9,744 nucleotides of DNA from Porphyromonadaceae bacterium UBA2720 (GTDB lineage: Bacteria; Bacteroidota; Bacteroidia; Bacteroidales; Muribaculaceae), in contig DEKO01000024.1 of assembly GCA_002353885.1 (NCBI GenBank), forward strand, positions 239 through 9,982, written 5' to 3'. Position numbers and translations under genes: made by a program. Positions 1 to 7,292 of the stretch are shown one piece after another (position 1 is the first letter of the stretch; each line of letters starts with the position of its first letter). The notes under the pieces are model-generated. The model searched no databases. It had not been told where the DNA came from and saw only the letters and a program-made list of their open reading frames with translations.

Positions 1-12
1 CTAGAAACTAGA

Positions 13-64
13 TTTTTTAATCTGTGTAAATCTGTGATAATCTGTGTGCAAAACTCAGCCTGGC
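13..64 (+). repeat. dispersed ATCTGTGT repeat, left-end copy
   Basis: A T-run is followed by tandem ATCTGTG words (19-36 and 39-48), then gcaaaactcagcctggc. The 24-nt block at 41-64 is identical to 3267-3290. A diverged copy in the opposite orientation lies at 9629-9675. The repeat has no coding potential and no visible transposase. It is an intergenic repeat family of unknown function. Confidence 0.8.
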
Positions 65-96
65 TGTTTCTTAATTATTAATTCTTAATTAATAAT

Positions 97-128
97 GCTG
101 CCCGTGTCGGATTTTTTTCGGAACTTTG
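97..128 (+). promoter_or_regulatory. weak candidate promoter for the FAD/Fe-S gene
   Basis: The bases gaactttg at 121-128 match seven of eight positions of the Bacteroidota -7 box TAnnTTTG, about 22 nt before the ATG at 150. The upstream element is poor (gctg at 97-100, 20 nt away). An AT-rich stretch at 70-95 precedes it. No other match fits between the repeat and the start codon, but this could be chance. Confidence 0.25.
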
Positions 129-149
129 TCGCTCCAACCACAACTGACC

Positions 150-3100
150 ATGTCAATCAAACTCTATACCGACAGTCTGCACAAGATTGCCTACTCGACC
201 GACGGCTCGGTCTACCGCGAGGTGCCACTGGGCGTTGCCTACCCCCAGCACACCGACGACATCATCGAGCTGCTGTCGCTGGCCCGCCAGCGCCACACCC
301 ACCTCATTGCCCGCGCCGGCGGCACCTCGGTGGCAGGCCAGGTCGTGGGTTCGGGCATCGTGGCCGATGTCAGCCGCCACCTCACCCGCATCCTCGAGGT
401 CAACGCCCACGAGCGCTGGGCCCGTGTCCAGCCCGGCGTGGTGCGCGACGAGCTCAACGCCCACCTCAAGCCCTACGGCCTGTTCTTCAGCCCCGAGACA
501 TCCACCAGCAACCGCTGCTGCATCGGCGGCATGATGGGCAACAACTCCTGCGGCACCCACTCGCTGGTCTACGGCAGCACACGCCACCACGTGCTCGAGG
601 CCGTGGGTGTGCTCACCGACGGCAGTGTCGAGACCTTCAAGACCTACAGCGTGAGCCAGCTCGAGCAGCGCTTCGGCACAGCCTTCTGGCAGCGCCAGCA
701 CCACCCCACCCTTGCCCAGAGCATCTATGCCCAGCTGCTGACCATGGCCCTCGACCCCGCCACCGTGCAGCTCATCGACGACACCTATCCCGACCCCGAG
801 CTGCGCCGCCGCAGTTGCGGCTATGCCCTCGACGAGGTGCTTGCCCCGCTGCGCGACACCTCCAGGCCGCTGGCCGAGCGCACCGTCAACCTGTGCCAGC
901 TGCTCACCGGCAGCGAGGGCACCCTGGCCATTGTCACCGAGATCAAGGTCAGCCTAGACCCCCTGCCTCCCAGCCAGATGATGGTCGTGTGCGCCCACTG
1001 CCACACCGTCGAGGCCAGCTTCGAGGCCAATCTGCTGGCCCTGCGCCACCACCCCACTGCCATCGAGCTCATGGACGGCGAGATCCTCCAGCTGAGCAAG
1101 GGCAACGTCGAGCAAGAGCGCAACCGCTTCTTCGTCACCGGCGACCCCGCTGCGCTGCTCATCACCGAGCTGCGCGCCGACAGCCGCCAGACCCTCGACC
1201 AGATGGCCGATGCCCTCGAGGCCGACCTCATGGCATCGGGGCTCGTCGAGCTGTGCACGCGGGTCTATGGCCCCGACGTGTCGCGCGTGTGGGCCCTGCG
1301 CAAGGCCGGTCTGGGCGTGCTCAGCAGCATGAAGGGCGACACCAAGCCCACCGGCGTCATCGAGGACACCGCCGTGGCTCCGCAACGCCTGCCCGCCTAC
1401 ATGCGCGACTTCGGCCAGCTGCTGCAGCGCCTCGACGCCCGCTGCGTCTACTATGGCCACATCAGCACCGGCGAGCTGCACCTGCGCCCCATCCTCAACC
1501 TCAAGTCGGCCGACGACCGCGCCCTGTTCCGCCAGATAGCCCACGACACCACCCTGCTCGTCAAGCGGCACCGCGGCAGCATCAGCGGCGAGCATGGCGA
1601 CGGCCGCCTGCGCGGCGAGTTCATCCGTCTGCAGTATGGCGAGGCCACCTACCAGCTCATGCGTCAGGTCAAGCAGTGCTGGGACCCCGACGGGCTGCTC
1701 AACCTCCACAAGATTGTCGACACCCTGCCCATGGACTCGATGCTGCGCTACGACGTCGGGCAGACCTATGCCATCGCGCGCGAGTGGGGCCACGACGGCA
1801 CCTACCTCAACTGGAAGGGCGCCTTCGACGACTGCACCACCCAGGGCTCCACGGGCGCCAGCAGCCAGGTGCATGCGCTCATGTGCTCCATCGAGCAATG
1901 CAACGGCGCCGGCGACTGCCGCAAGTCCAGCGCCATGGGCGGCACCATGTGCCCGGCCTACAAGGTCAGCCGCGACGAGACCCGTTCGACCCGCGCCCGC
2001 GCCAACGTGCTACGCGAGCTGCTCACCCGCGGCTGGGACAGCGAGGCCCTGTCGCCCGGCGGCAGCGGCCAGGTGCTCGACATTGCCGAGCTCAAGCAGG
2101 TGCTCGACGAGTGCCTCGCCTGCAAGGGCTGCCGCAGCGAGTGTCCCTCCAACGTCGACATGACCCGCCTGCGCGCCGAGCTGCTGCAGCACTGGCACGA
2201 CCGCCATGGCACCCCGCTGCGCACGTGGCTCGTGGCCCGCATGGCCCAGGTCGAGGGCCTGGGCGCCCTGCTGCGCCCGGTCTACAACGCTGTGGCCCGC
2301 TGGCGCCCCACCGCCTCGCTGGTCAAGCGCGTGGTGGGGTTCGCTCCCCAGCGCACCCTGCCCCAGCTCAGCCGCCACTCCATGCGGTGGCTGGTGGCCC
2401 ACGAGCGCCAGCGCCATCCCGCGCCCGCCGCCAGCAAGGGCACCGTCTATCTGCTCGCCGACGAGTTCACCGACCGCCACGAGTCGCACCTGGGGCTGAC
2501 GCTGGCGCGCCTGCTCATGCGGCTGGGCTACGATGTCCAGGTGCCGCGCCATGTCGAGAGCGGCCGCGCCGCCATCTCCAAGGGGTGCCTGCGGCTGGCG
2601 CAGCGCCATGCGCGCCGCAACTTCGCGCTGCTGCGCGACCTCATCGACGCCGACCACCCGCTGGTGGGCATCGAGCCCAGCTGCATCCTCAGCTTCCGTG
2701 ACGAGTACCCCGACCTTGTCGCCCCTGCCGACCGCCACGCCGCCCAGGCGCTGGGGCAGCACTGCCTGCTCTACGACGAGTTCATCGTGCGCGAGATGCA
2801 GGCCGGACGCATCAGCGCCGCCGACTTCTCGGCCGACGAGATGGACATCTGGTTGCATGGCCACTGCCACCAGAAGGCGCTGGTGGGCATCGGCCCCACG
2901 GTGCAGGCCCTGGGGCTGCTGTCGGGCGCGCGTGTCCACGTCATTGCCAGCGGCTGTTGTGGCATGGCAGGCTCGTTCGGCTACGAGCGCGAGCACTACC
3001 AGACCTCGCTGGCCATCGGCGAGATGGTGCTGTTCCCCGCTGTGCGCCAGGCCATGTCGCAGACCCATGGCCATCCCGCCTACGTCGCTGCCCCGGGCAC

Positions 3101-3200
3101 CTCGTGCCGCCAGCAGATCCTCGACGGCACCGGCATCCACGCTGTCCACCCCCTGCAGCTCCTCGACCGCTACCTCGCCCCCTTATCTCACGCAGATTGA
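150..3200 (+). CDS. FAD-binding oxidase fused to Fe-S oxidoreductase (YdiJ/GlcD-GlpC type)
   Basis: Predicted 1016-aa flavin/iron-sulfur dehydrogenase for a 2-hydroxyacid; electrons would pass from FAD to two 4Fe-4S clusters. Residues ~20-270 form the FAD-binding PCMH domain (ARAGGTSVAGQ at 54-64; LTGSEGTLAIVTE at 252-264). Residues ~275-520 form the FAD-oxidase C-terminal domain (GHISTGELHLRP 436-447; EHGDGRLRGEF 481-491). Cluster cysteines follow: C579/C584/C590/C601 and C655/C658/C661/C665 (each set ends CP). The C-terminal half has GlpC/HdrB-like cysteine motifs: EPSC (C845), HGHCH (903-907), SGCCG (C936, C937) and GTSC (C986). Length and order match E. coli YdiJ (1018 aa), reported as a D-2-hydroxyglutarate dehydrogenase; the substrate here is not readable. 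ATG 150 is preferred over an in-frame TTG at 126 because family homology begins right after it. The gene is far more GC-rich than its surroundings. The final SHAD codons and stop lie in a dispersed repeat. No partner gene is adjacent. Confidence 0.93.
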   Translation: MSIKLYTDSLHKIAYSTDGSVYREVPLGVAYPQHTDDIIELLSLARQRHTHLIARAGGTSVAGQVVGSGIVADVSRHLTRILEVNAHERWARVQPGVVRDELNAHLKPYGLFFSPETSTSNRCCIGGMMGNNSCGTHSLVYGSTRHHVLEAVGVLTDGSVETFKTYSVSQLEQRFGTAFWQRQHHPTLAQSIYAQLLTMALDPATVQLIDDTYPDPELRRRSCGYALDEVLAPLRDTSRPLAERTVNLCQLLTGSEGTLAIVTEIKVSLDPLPPSQMMVVCAHCHTVEASFEANLLALRHHPTAIELMDGEILQLSKGNVEQERNRFFVTGDPAALLITELRADSRQTLDQMADALEADLMASGLVELCTRVYGPDVSRVWALRKAGLGVLSSMKGDTKPTGVIEDTAVAPQRLPAYMRDFGQLLQRLDARCVYYGHISTGELHLRPILNLKSADDRALFRQIAHDTTLLVKRHRGSISGEHGDGRLRGEFIRLQYGEATYQLMRQVKQCWDPDGLLNLHKIVDTLPMDSMLRYDVGQTYAIAREWGHDGTYLNWKGAFDDCTTQGSTGASSQVHALMCSIEQCNGAGDCRKSSAMGGTMCPAYKVSRDETRSTRARANVLRELLTRGWDSEALSPGGSGQVLDIAELKQVLDECLACKGCRSECPSNVDMTRLRAELLQHWHDRHGTPLRTWLVARMAQVEGLGALLRPVYNAVARWRPTASLVKRVVGFAPQRTLPQLSRHSMRWLVAHERQRHPAPAASKGTVYLLADEFTDRHESHLGLTLARLLMRLGYDVQVPRHVESGRAAISKGCLRLAQRHARRNFALLRDLIDADHPLVGIEPSCILSFRDEYPDLVAPADRHAAQALGQHCLLYDEFIVREMQAGRISAADFSADEMDIWLHGHCHQKALVGIGPTVQALGLLSGARVHVIASGCCGMAGSFGYEREHYQTSLAIGEMVLFPAVRQAMSQTHGHPAYVAAPGTSCRQQILDGTGIHAVHPLQLLDRYLAPLSHAD

Positions 3201-3240
3201 GCAGATGATTCTCACACAGAATACACTGAATACACAGAAT
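3183..3240 (-). repeat. repeat copy overlapping the end of the FAD/Fe-S gene
   Basis: The 15 bases at 3183-3197 (ttatctcacgcagat) recur exactly at 3882-3896. The block continues with CACACAGAATACACTGAAT-like words, which are degenerate inverse-orientation ATCTGTGT repeat units. It contains the last codons and the TGA of the upstream gene. Confidence 0.6.
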
Positions 3241-3250
3241 ATTATTATTT

Positions 3251-3334
3251 TTTTAATCTGTGTAAATCTGTGTGCAAAACTCAGCCTGGCAGCAAAGTCT
3301 CACACAGATCATCACAGATTTACACTGATTTTTT
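3251..3334. repeat. inverted pair of ATCTGTGT repeats
   Basis: AATCTGTGTAAATCTGTG at 3255-3272 is mirrored by cacagatttacactgatt at 3313-3330, with 17 of 18 positions complementary. The 40-nt spacer contains the gcaaaactcagcctggc tail. The arms could form a long hairpin after the FAD/Fe-S gene and might help end its transcription, but the arms are AT-rich and no clean T-run follows. It is best described as two repeat copies placed head to head. Confidence 0.75.
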
Positions 3335-3340
3335 GGTTTA

Positions 3341-3420
3341 GAAGACAATACGAACAATACGGACAATTCATTGATATAGACAAGTCCAAGCTGATTGTCC
3401 TCGTTGCCCGTGTTGTCTTC
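3341..3420. repeat. imperfect 28-bp inverted repeat with 24-nt loop
   Basis: The arm gaagacaatacgaacaatac... at 3341-3368 matches the reverse complement of 3393-3420 at 21 of 28 positions. The loop is 3369-3392. Both arms are built on short GACAATACG-like words. No reading frame with protein-like composition crosses it. It could be a degenerate hairpin element or part of the composite intergenic repeat. Confidence 0.6.
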
Positions 3421-3434
3421 AAAAAAAGAAATCT

Positions 3435-3565
3435 TTCCAAATCTGTGTGCAAAAACACAGCCTGGCAGCATTCTTTTAAATCGCTTCGCGAGAAATCTAA
3501 AAAAATCTGTTAGAAAATCTTAGGGCCTTCGGCCAGAAATAATTTTTCTGTGATAATCTGTGTGC
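3435..3565 (+). repeat. degenerate repeat copies with small hairpins
   Basis: ATCTGTGTGCAAAAACACAGCCTGGCAGCA words at 3441-3470 and ctgtgataatctgtgtgc at 3548-3565 are further copies of the local repeat. Between them are short hairpins: tcgc-ttc-gcga (3481-3491) and ggcc-ttc-ggcc (3523-3533). Short ORFs across this block are made of repeat sequence and are not called as genes. Confidence 0.55.
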
Positions 3566-3584
3566 TATATTCTGCCACTCTGAG

Positions 3585-3646
3585 CTTCCCCCTCTTTAGG
3601 GGGGATTGAGGGGGGCTTCCAGAGCCTCCCCCTCTTTTGGGGGGAC
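3585..3646. repeat. two C5/G6 hairpin repeats
   Basis: CCCCC (3588-3592) and GGGGGG (3599-3604) flank a 6-nt loop. A second unit follows with CCCCC (3628-3632) and GGGGGG (3639-3644). A related palindrome lies at 9604-9617 on the other side of the restriction operon. Such C-run/G-run palindromes are common intergenic elements in Bacteroidota. Their function is unknown. Confidence 0.7.
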
Positions 3647-3647
3647 T

Positions 3648-3685
3648 AAAAAAACATGGCACCAACGTCTCACGACGGGGTGCCA
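3648..3685 (-). terminator. intrinsic terminator with GNRA loop and 7-T tail
   Basis: On the minus strand TGGCACC (3685-3679) pairs with GGTGCCA (3663-3657). An inner stem CGTC/GACG (3677-3674 with 69-66) is capped by GTGA, a GNRA-type tetraloop, with a small 1x2 internal bulge. Two bases later come seven T residues (3654-3648). This is a very stable rho-independent terminator. It faces away from the restriction operon end, so it could also stop read-through from that operon. Confidence 0.8.
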
Positions 3686-3735
3686 TAAATCAAACGTTGG
3701 GAGTTACTCCCTCATGCGAAAATTGTTGATTATAA
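3648..3735 (-). ncRNA. candidate small RNA (~88 nt) between orphan promoter and terminator
   Basis: The RNA would begin about 7 nt after the -7 box and end in the T-run at 3648-3654. It carries a small hairpin GGGAGT-A-ACTCCC (3711-3699), an AU-rich spacer, and the terminator stem. CCAACGT (3700-3694) can pair perfectly with ACGTTGG (3668-3662) in the terminator's 3' arm, so a competing fold is possible, as in attenuators. It is shorter than the Bacteroidales-1/6S-like RNAs (named only for comparison). No family is recognised with certainty. It could instead be the leader of a gene since lost, or a mobile promoter-terminator repeat. Confidence 0.45.
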
Positions 3736-3741
3736 TTGCCG

Positions 3742-3772
3742 CAAAGGTAGTATTTTTTTTTGAAGTAACAAA
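3742..3772 (-). promoter_or_regulatory. strong Bacteroidota-type promoter, orphan
   Basis: Read on the minus strand, TACCTTTG (3749-3742) fits the -7 consensus TAnnTTTG. TTTG (3772-3769) sits 19 nt upstream, the expected -33 position, and the spacer carries a 9-nt A-run. Transcription would start near 3735 and run toward the terminator at 3648-3685. No protein gene lies downstream on this strand. Confidence 0.7.
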
Positions 3773-3779
3773 CAATACC

Positions 3780-3930
3780 GGCTGAACAATTACATCTTGT
3801 GCACAATAGGGGTTAGCCTGCCGGCAACGAAAAACAAACAGCAGGCCAACGGCCAAAAATGAAAAATGCAACCTGACAGCATTATCTCACGCAGATCACG
3901 TAGATATAGCCAATTGATTATTTTGCAGAT
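3780..3930. repeat. GC hairpin and repeat-related sequence after the nuclease gene
   Basis: This stretch holds ttacatcttgtgcacaatag (3790-3809), a stem CCTGC/GCAGG (3817-3821 with 3840-3844), GGCC-aac-GGCC (3844-3854), and a repeat copy from 3882 in inverse orientation. Read on the minus strand it is the 3' region of the restriction operon, but the hairpins are not followed by T-runs, so no terminator is called. It partly resembles 9467-9565. Confidence 0.4.
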
Positions 3931-3950
3931 TGCCTGTACAGCGATTAACT

Positions 3951-6116
3951 CTATACGTTGTTATTCTTATATTGCCAATAAAGTTCTTCAAGCCTAGCGA
4001 ATTGAGCGTCGTAGCGCGTTTGAGGCGTAAATGGTTTTACGTTACTGCGCAGTTGCGAGCTGTCAAGTTCGGTCGGCTCAATGTCTGCGATTATATACAT
4101 TTGGGTTGTTTCCACATTCTTGTATCGGCTATCCTCGACTTCTGTTTCCGGCTTCACGACGCAGTCGCCTTTGATTTGGAATAGGTGCTGCCCCTCGCTA
4201 CTCCTATGGTGAAATAGGATGTAGCTGATGCTACCGAGGTTCTCAACAATTTCCATTGTATCAAGGGTATATTTGATGCCAATGGCTATTTTCCCATTGC
4301 TGAGGAAATTGTCACATTTGGTGTCGTAGTTTTCCATCATCACCATAAGAACTCCGTCTTTATTGGGGAGACTGACGATGGCTTGATTGCCGGCTGTTGC
4401 TACACTCAACACCTCATCGGGGTTTTCCCCGAGGTTACACTTCTCTACGAAGAAATATTTCCTCAACTCTGCAAGCAGAGCAAGATTATCGTGCTCATCC
4501 GCTTTGTCAAGTGCAAGCGAATAGATTTCTTCGTCAACGTACGGCGTGAAGGCCTTTCCGAGAATGTCACGGAAGTGGCTCTCAAAATAATCTTTGGCGT
4601 TCACGCCCTGACGGGCTCGCATGGCATAGAACTGATAATCGTCTTGCAACCAGTCCTGAATTTCCTTGCGGAAGCGGTCGCGCATTTTGGTCTTCCAAGC
4701 CATCTTTTGCCCAGAGTTGTTACGGGCGTAGAGGGCAAGCACAAATAGGAAATTAACGTCGTAGTGAAACAACAGCAGCGTGTCGCGGTCGAACAAGCGA
4801 TTGTTGAAATGCGTTTGGCGATGGCGGTTGAAACGGCGGTCGGTCTTTTCAATGTCGTCGCTAGTGTAGTCAAATTGTTCGTTCATCTTTGCCGAAACAA
4901 AGAAGTTGGGGATAATGTTGTACCCCTCGGTAACGTCGTCACGCAGCTTGACTTTCGGGTTTGGCCTATTCGGGTCATTGAACAGGTCTAAGTTCCACTG
5001 GATGACGTTGCGGGCATAAGTGTATTGCTTGTATATTGACTCTTTGCCCAACTCATGGCCCATCTTGTAATACTTGCTGTCGCCAATGTAGTAAGTATTG
5101 CCGGTATCGCCCTCAATCAAACTCTTGGCGGTATAGAGGTGGTCGACAATCTTGCCGTCGTCTTGCTTCTTGTCCATGCCGTCGGGCAAAGGAGTGTCAC
5201 CGATGAGTTCGTCTATGATGGCCTCAAAGACGATGTAGAAGTTCTTGACGAGCAGGTATTCTTTTTTTGCTGTATTGATAAACACTTGGCGCGACTCATC
5301 GAAGAATGCGAAGCATAGCCTCCATAGTTCCAGCGCTTTGTCGCTGAAGTATTTATACTTGATTTGTCGCAGCCGCGTCAAACCATAACCTTTGAGGTAG
5401 TGCTCAAAGCGTTTGCCTTGTATCAACTCAAAGTTGCAGTTGATTTCGGCTGTGAAACCATAGCACTTGCTGATATGGTTGAGTATCGAGAAGTAGATAA
5501 CAAGCAGTTCCTCATCAAAGTTGATCTGACGTTTCTTGTTAATGGGATTGAGATAAATGGGACTGTTATCCTGCACGATAGCCGTTTCGCGGCTGATGGT
5601 GCGTGTCCAGTTTATTTTGTTCAAGCCCGAATGCAGGTTCTTCAGAATGAAGAAGAAGAAGTCTTGGTTGTCGCGATTGAACTGCAACAACTGTAACAGG
5701 ATGTCGAGGTAAGTGTTGCTAAGCCGGCGGCGACCGCGCCCCATCTGGGCGATTTGCGTGTGATAGATGATGCCCGTGTCGCAACCTTTACTGTTTTTAT
5801 AGACTGAGATTGCGCGGTAAATCCACACGGCAAATTTGTAGATGAAATCGCGTTCAGACTTATCAAGAGGATTATTCACATCAAGGTTAGCGATGTCTTC
5901 GGGCGGGTACTTGCCAAATGCGAGCTCCTGCCCATCCACGTCGCGCAGCAGCACCTTAGGAAGAATAAAGACGCAATCACGTAGCAGAGTATTATAGTAA
6001 TAGCCTACATAGTGAATGGAGACTTTACCCTCAATGCTTTCGAGCGCGTCTATGCCATGAAGAACGTCTTTTACGCTCGCAACATCGTACTGATATTCCT
6101 CTATCAGAACCCTCAT
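3951..6116 (-). CDS. McrC / LlaJI-family restriction endonuclease subunit
   Basis: Predicted 721-aa nuclease partner of the McrB-like motor, cytoplasmic. A complete PD-(D/E)xK site is visible (residue numbers count the alternative GTG start as 1): helix glutamate E299 in FYIVFEAIIDEL, D326 in IVDHL, D347-S-K349 in YYIGDSKYYK, then SIYKQYTYA (361-369), matching the DxYQxxAYA helix of McrC. Residues 1-~235 are an N-terminal region (VGYYYN, FGKYPPEDI) expected to contact the motor. Residues ~410-722 are a long extension with HFNNRLFDRDTLLL (437-450), typical of the Bacteroidota proteins named LlaJI endonuclease; E. coli McrC is only about 350 aa. GTG 6119 and ATG 6116 are adjacent; ATG is chosen, with AGAGG just upstream. 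It starts 12 nt after the RhuM-like gene and is translated as part of that operon. Cleavage specificity cannot be read. Confidence 0.85.
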   Translation of the reverse strand: MRVLIEEYQYDVASVKDVLHGIDALESIEGKVSIHYVGYYYNTLLRDCVFILPKVLLRDVDGQELAFGKYPPEDIANLDVNNPLDKSERDFIYKFAVWIYRAISVYKNSKGCDTGIIYHTQIAQMGRGRRRLSNTYLDILLQLLQFNRDNQDFFFFILKNLHSGLNKINWTRTISRETAIVQDNSPIYLNPINKKRQINFDEELLVIYFSILNHISKCYGFTAEINCNFELIQGKRFEHYLKGYGLTRLRQIKYKYFSDKALELWRLCFAFFDESRQVFINTAKKEYLLVKNFYIVFEAIIDELIGDTPLPDGMDKKQDDGKIVDHLYTAKSLIEGDTGNTYYIGDSKYYKMGHELGKESIYKQYTYARNVIQWNLDLFNDPNRPNPKVKLRDDVTEGYNIIPNFFVSAKMNEQFDYTSDDIEKTDRRFNRHRQTHFNNRLFDRDTLLLFHYDVNFLFVLALYARNNSGQKMAWKTKMRDRFRKEIQDWLQDDYQFYAMRARQGVNAKDYFESHFRDILGKAFTPYVDEEIYSLALDKADEHDNLALLAELRKYFFVEKCNLGENPDEVLSVATAGNQAIVSLPNKDGVLMVMMENYDTKCDNFLSNGKIAIGIKYTLDTMEIVENLGSISYILFHHRSSEGQHLFQIKGDCVVKPETEVEDSRYKNVETTQMYIIADIEPTELDSSQLRSNVKPFTPQTRYDAQFARLEELYWQYKNNNV

Positions 6117-6128
6117 CACCTCTGATTG

Positions 6129-7256
6129 TTAATCTTCTAATAAGCCTTCTATCTCCTGGTCAAAATCCGACTTGAAAAGTCGGTCTTGAACGAAGCGGTA
6201 TTTTTCAAATTCCGCTTCGGCAAATAGTTTGGCATTTGCGGCAGATACAGAGCCACCGTCGGTCAGCAATGGGCGGTCATCCATTGACAAGAACTTATCG
6301 ACATAGCCTGCCCAGTCTTCCATGGTCATGGGAATATGGCGTTTGGCTCGCTCTTCGGCCAAGTCGAGAAATGCGTTCACGATGCGACCAAGACTTTCCA
6401 GTTCCTGACCTTTCAGATAGTTCTTTGCAATCGAGACATCGGTTTTGACAATTTTCCCAGCGGGAGCATTTTCCCATGTGGTTAGTCCCATGTGCTCTTT
6501 CTCGGCATCGGCACGTTCCACAATCAGTTCGGCGGCGGTGTGGCCATGTATCGCATAGTGCAGTTTGTTCTGCACCATAGCAAAGAATCGCCTTGTCGTT
6601 GGTGCATCCCTATTATAATCAATGGCAGTTGCATAGAGGTCGGTCACTTTCTGGTATAATCGTCGCTCACTCATGCGTATCTCTCGAATTTCGGCAAGCA
6701 GATGTTCGAAGTAATCCACCGTGAGGAATGCACCGTTCTCCATGCGTTTCTTGTCAATCACGTAGCCTCGTATGGCAAACTGCCGCAATACTGCCGTTGC
6801 CCACTGACGGAATTGGGTGGCACGGGTGGAATTGACACGATAACCTACAGATATAATGGCATCAAGATTATAGAATTGAGTATTGTATTCTTTGCCATCG
6901 GAGGCAGTTCGTCGGAATTTCCGACATACTGATTCAGACTGCAATTCCCCATCCTTAAAGATATTCTGCAAATGCTCGGTTATTGTTGAACGACTTTTGC
7001 CAAATAATGCTGCCATTGCTTCTTGTGTGCACCAAATCGTTTCGTCACGATACATCACCTCAATGCCATCGGCTTGGCTTTGTACCTGGAAAATCAAGAA
7101 CTCGGCAGTGCTGTTCCTAATGGTAAGTGATTGGGACGCTTGTGAGTCCTTGAGCCGCCACTCGCAGCCACAGTCCATACAGCGGTACACGTCTCCGTCA
7201 AGCTGCACATTCTGCGACTTGCATCTCGGGCATGATATATTGTTATTCTCAATCAT
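6129..7256 (-). CDS. RhuM-family protein with N-terminal zinc ribbon
   Basis: 375-aa protein. Residues ~49-375 match the RhuM family (Salmonella SPI-3 RhuM): FLIFQ start, TQEAMAALFGKSRSTITEHL (77-96; helix-turn-helix-like), FYNLDAIISVGYRVNS (128-143), FRQWATAVL (149-157) and HGHTAAELIVERAD (237-250). The biochemical function of RhuM is not established; its genes often sit in or beside restriction loci in Bacteroidota. The extra N-terminus (1-~35) is a zinc ribbon: C9-x2-C12-x13-C26-x2-C29 with Tyr24 and Trp33, of the kind that binds nucleic acid or protein. The start is fixed by a stop codon a few codons upstream. It lies between the motor gene (36-nt gap) and the nuclease gene (12-nt gap), so it is co-transcribed. 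It could be a regulator, DNA-recognition factor or separate defence effector. Family call is firm, function unknown. Confidence 0.85.
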   Translation of the reverse strand: MIENNNISCPRCKSQNVQLDGDVYRCMDCGCEWRLKDSQASQSLTIRNSTAEFLIFQVQSQADGIEVMYRDETIWCTQEAMAALFGKSRSTITEHLQNIFKDGELQSESVCRKFRRTASDGKEYNTQFYNLDAIISVGYRVNSTRATQFRQWATAVLRQFAIRGYVIDKKRMENGAFLTVDYFEHLLAEIREIRMSERRLYQKVTDLYATAIDYNRDAPTTRRFFAMVQNKLHYAIHGHTAAELIVERADAEKEHMGLTTWENAPAGKIVKTDVSIAKNYLKGQELESLGRIVNAFLDLAEERAKRHIPMTMEDWAGYVDKFLSMDDRPLLTDGGSVSAANAKLFAEAEFEKYRFVQDRLFKSDFDQEIEGLLED

Positions 7257-7292
7257 TTTATTATCAGCTTTAATACTCCTCTATTTGAATCC

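Noticed and set aside
95..2701. 868-codon open frame overlapping the FAD/Fe-S gene
   Set aside because: Its product is dominated by Arg, Pro, Ala and His with no domain-like pattern. It is a frame shadow of a very GC-rich gene, which carries clear motifs in its own frame.
2010..3149. 379-codon antisense open frame
   Set aside because: Low-complexity Ala/Gly/His-rich product antisense to the Fe-S half of the real gene. It is explained by GC-rich codon composition.
3253..3471. 72-codon minus-strand ORF
   Set aside because: It is built across the repeat copies and the inverted repeat, with peptide text that simply translates the ATCTGTGT repeat. There is no start context or protein-like pattern.
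3241..3565. Possible CRISPR-like array from the repeated ATCTGTGT words
   Set aside because: Repeat units vary in length and orientation, spacing is irregular, spacers are not unique sequences of constant length, and no cas gene is present.
3510..3686. 58-codon minus-strand ORF (begins MAPRRETLVP)
   Set aside because: It starts inside the terminator hairpin, crosses the T-run and then reads through the C-run/G-run repeats. A transcript from the orphan promoter would end before most of it.
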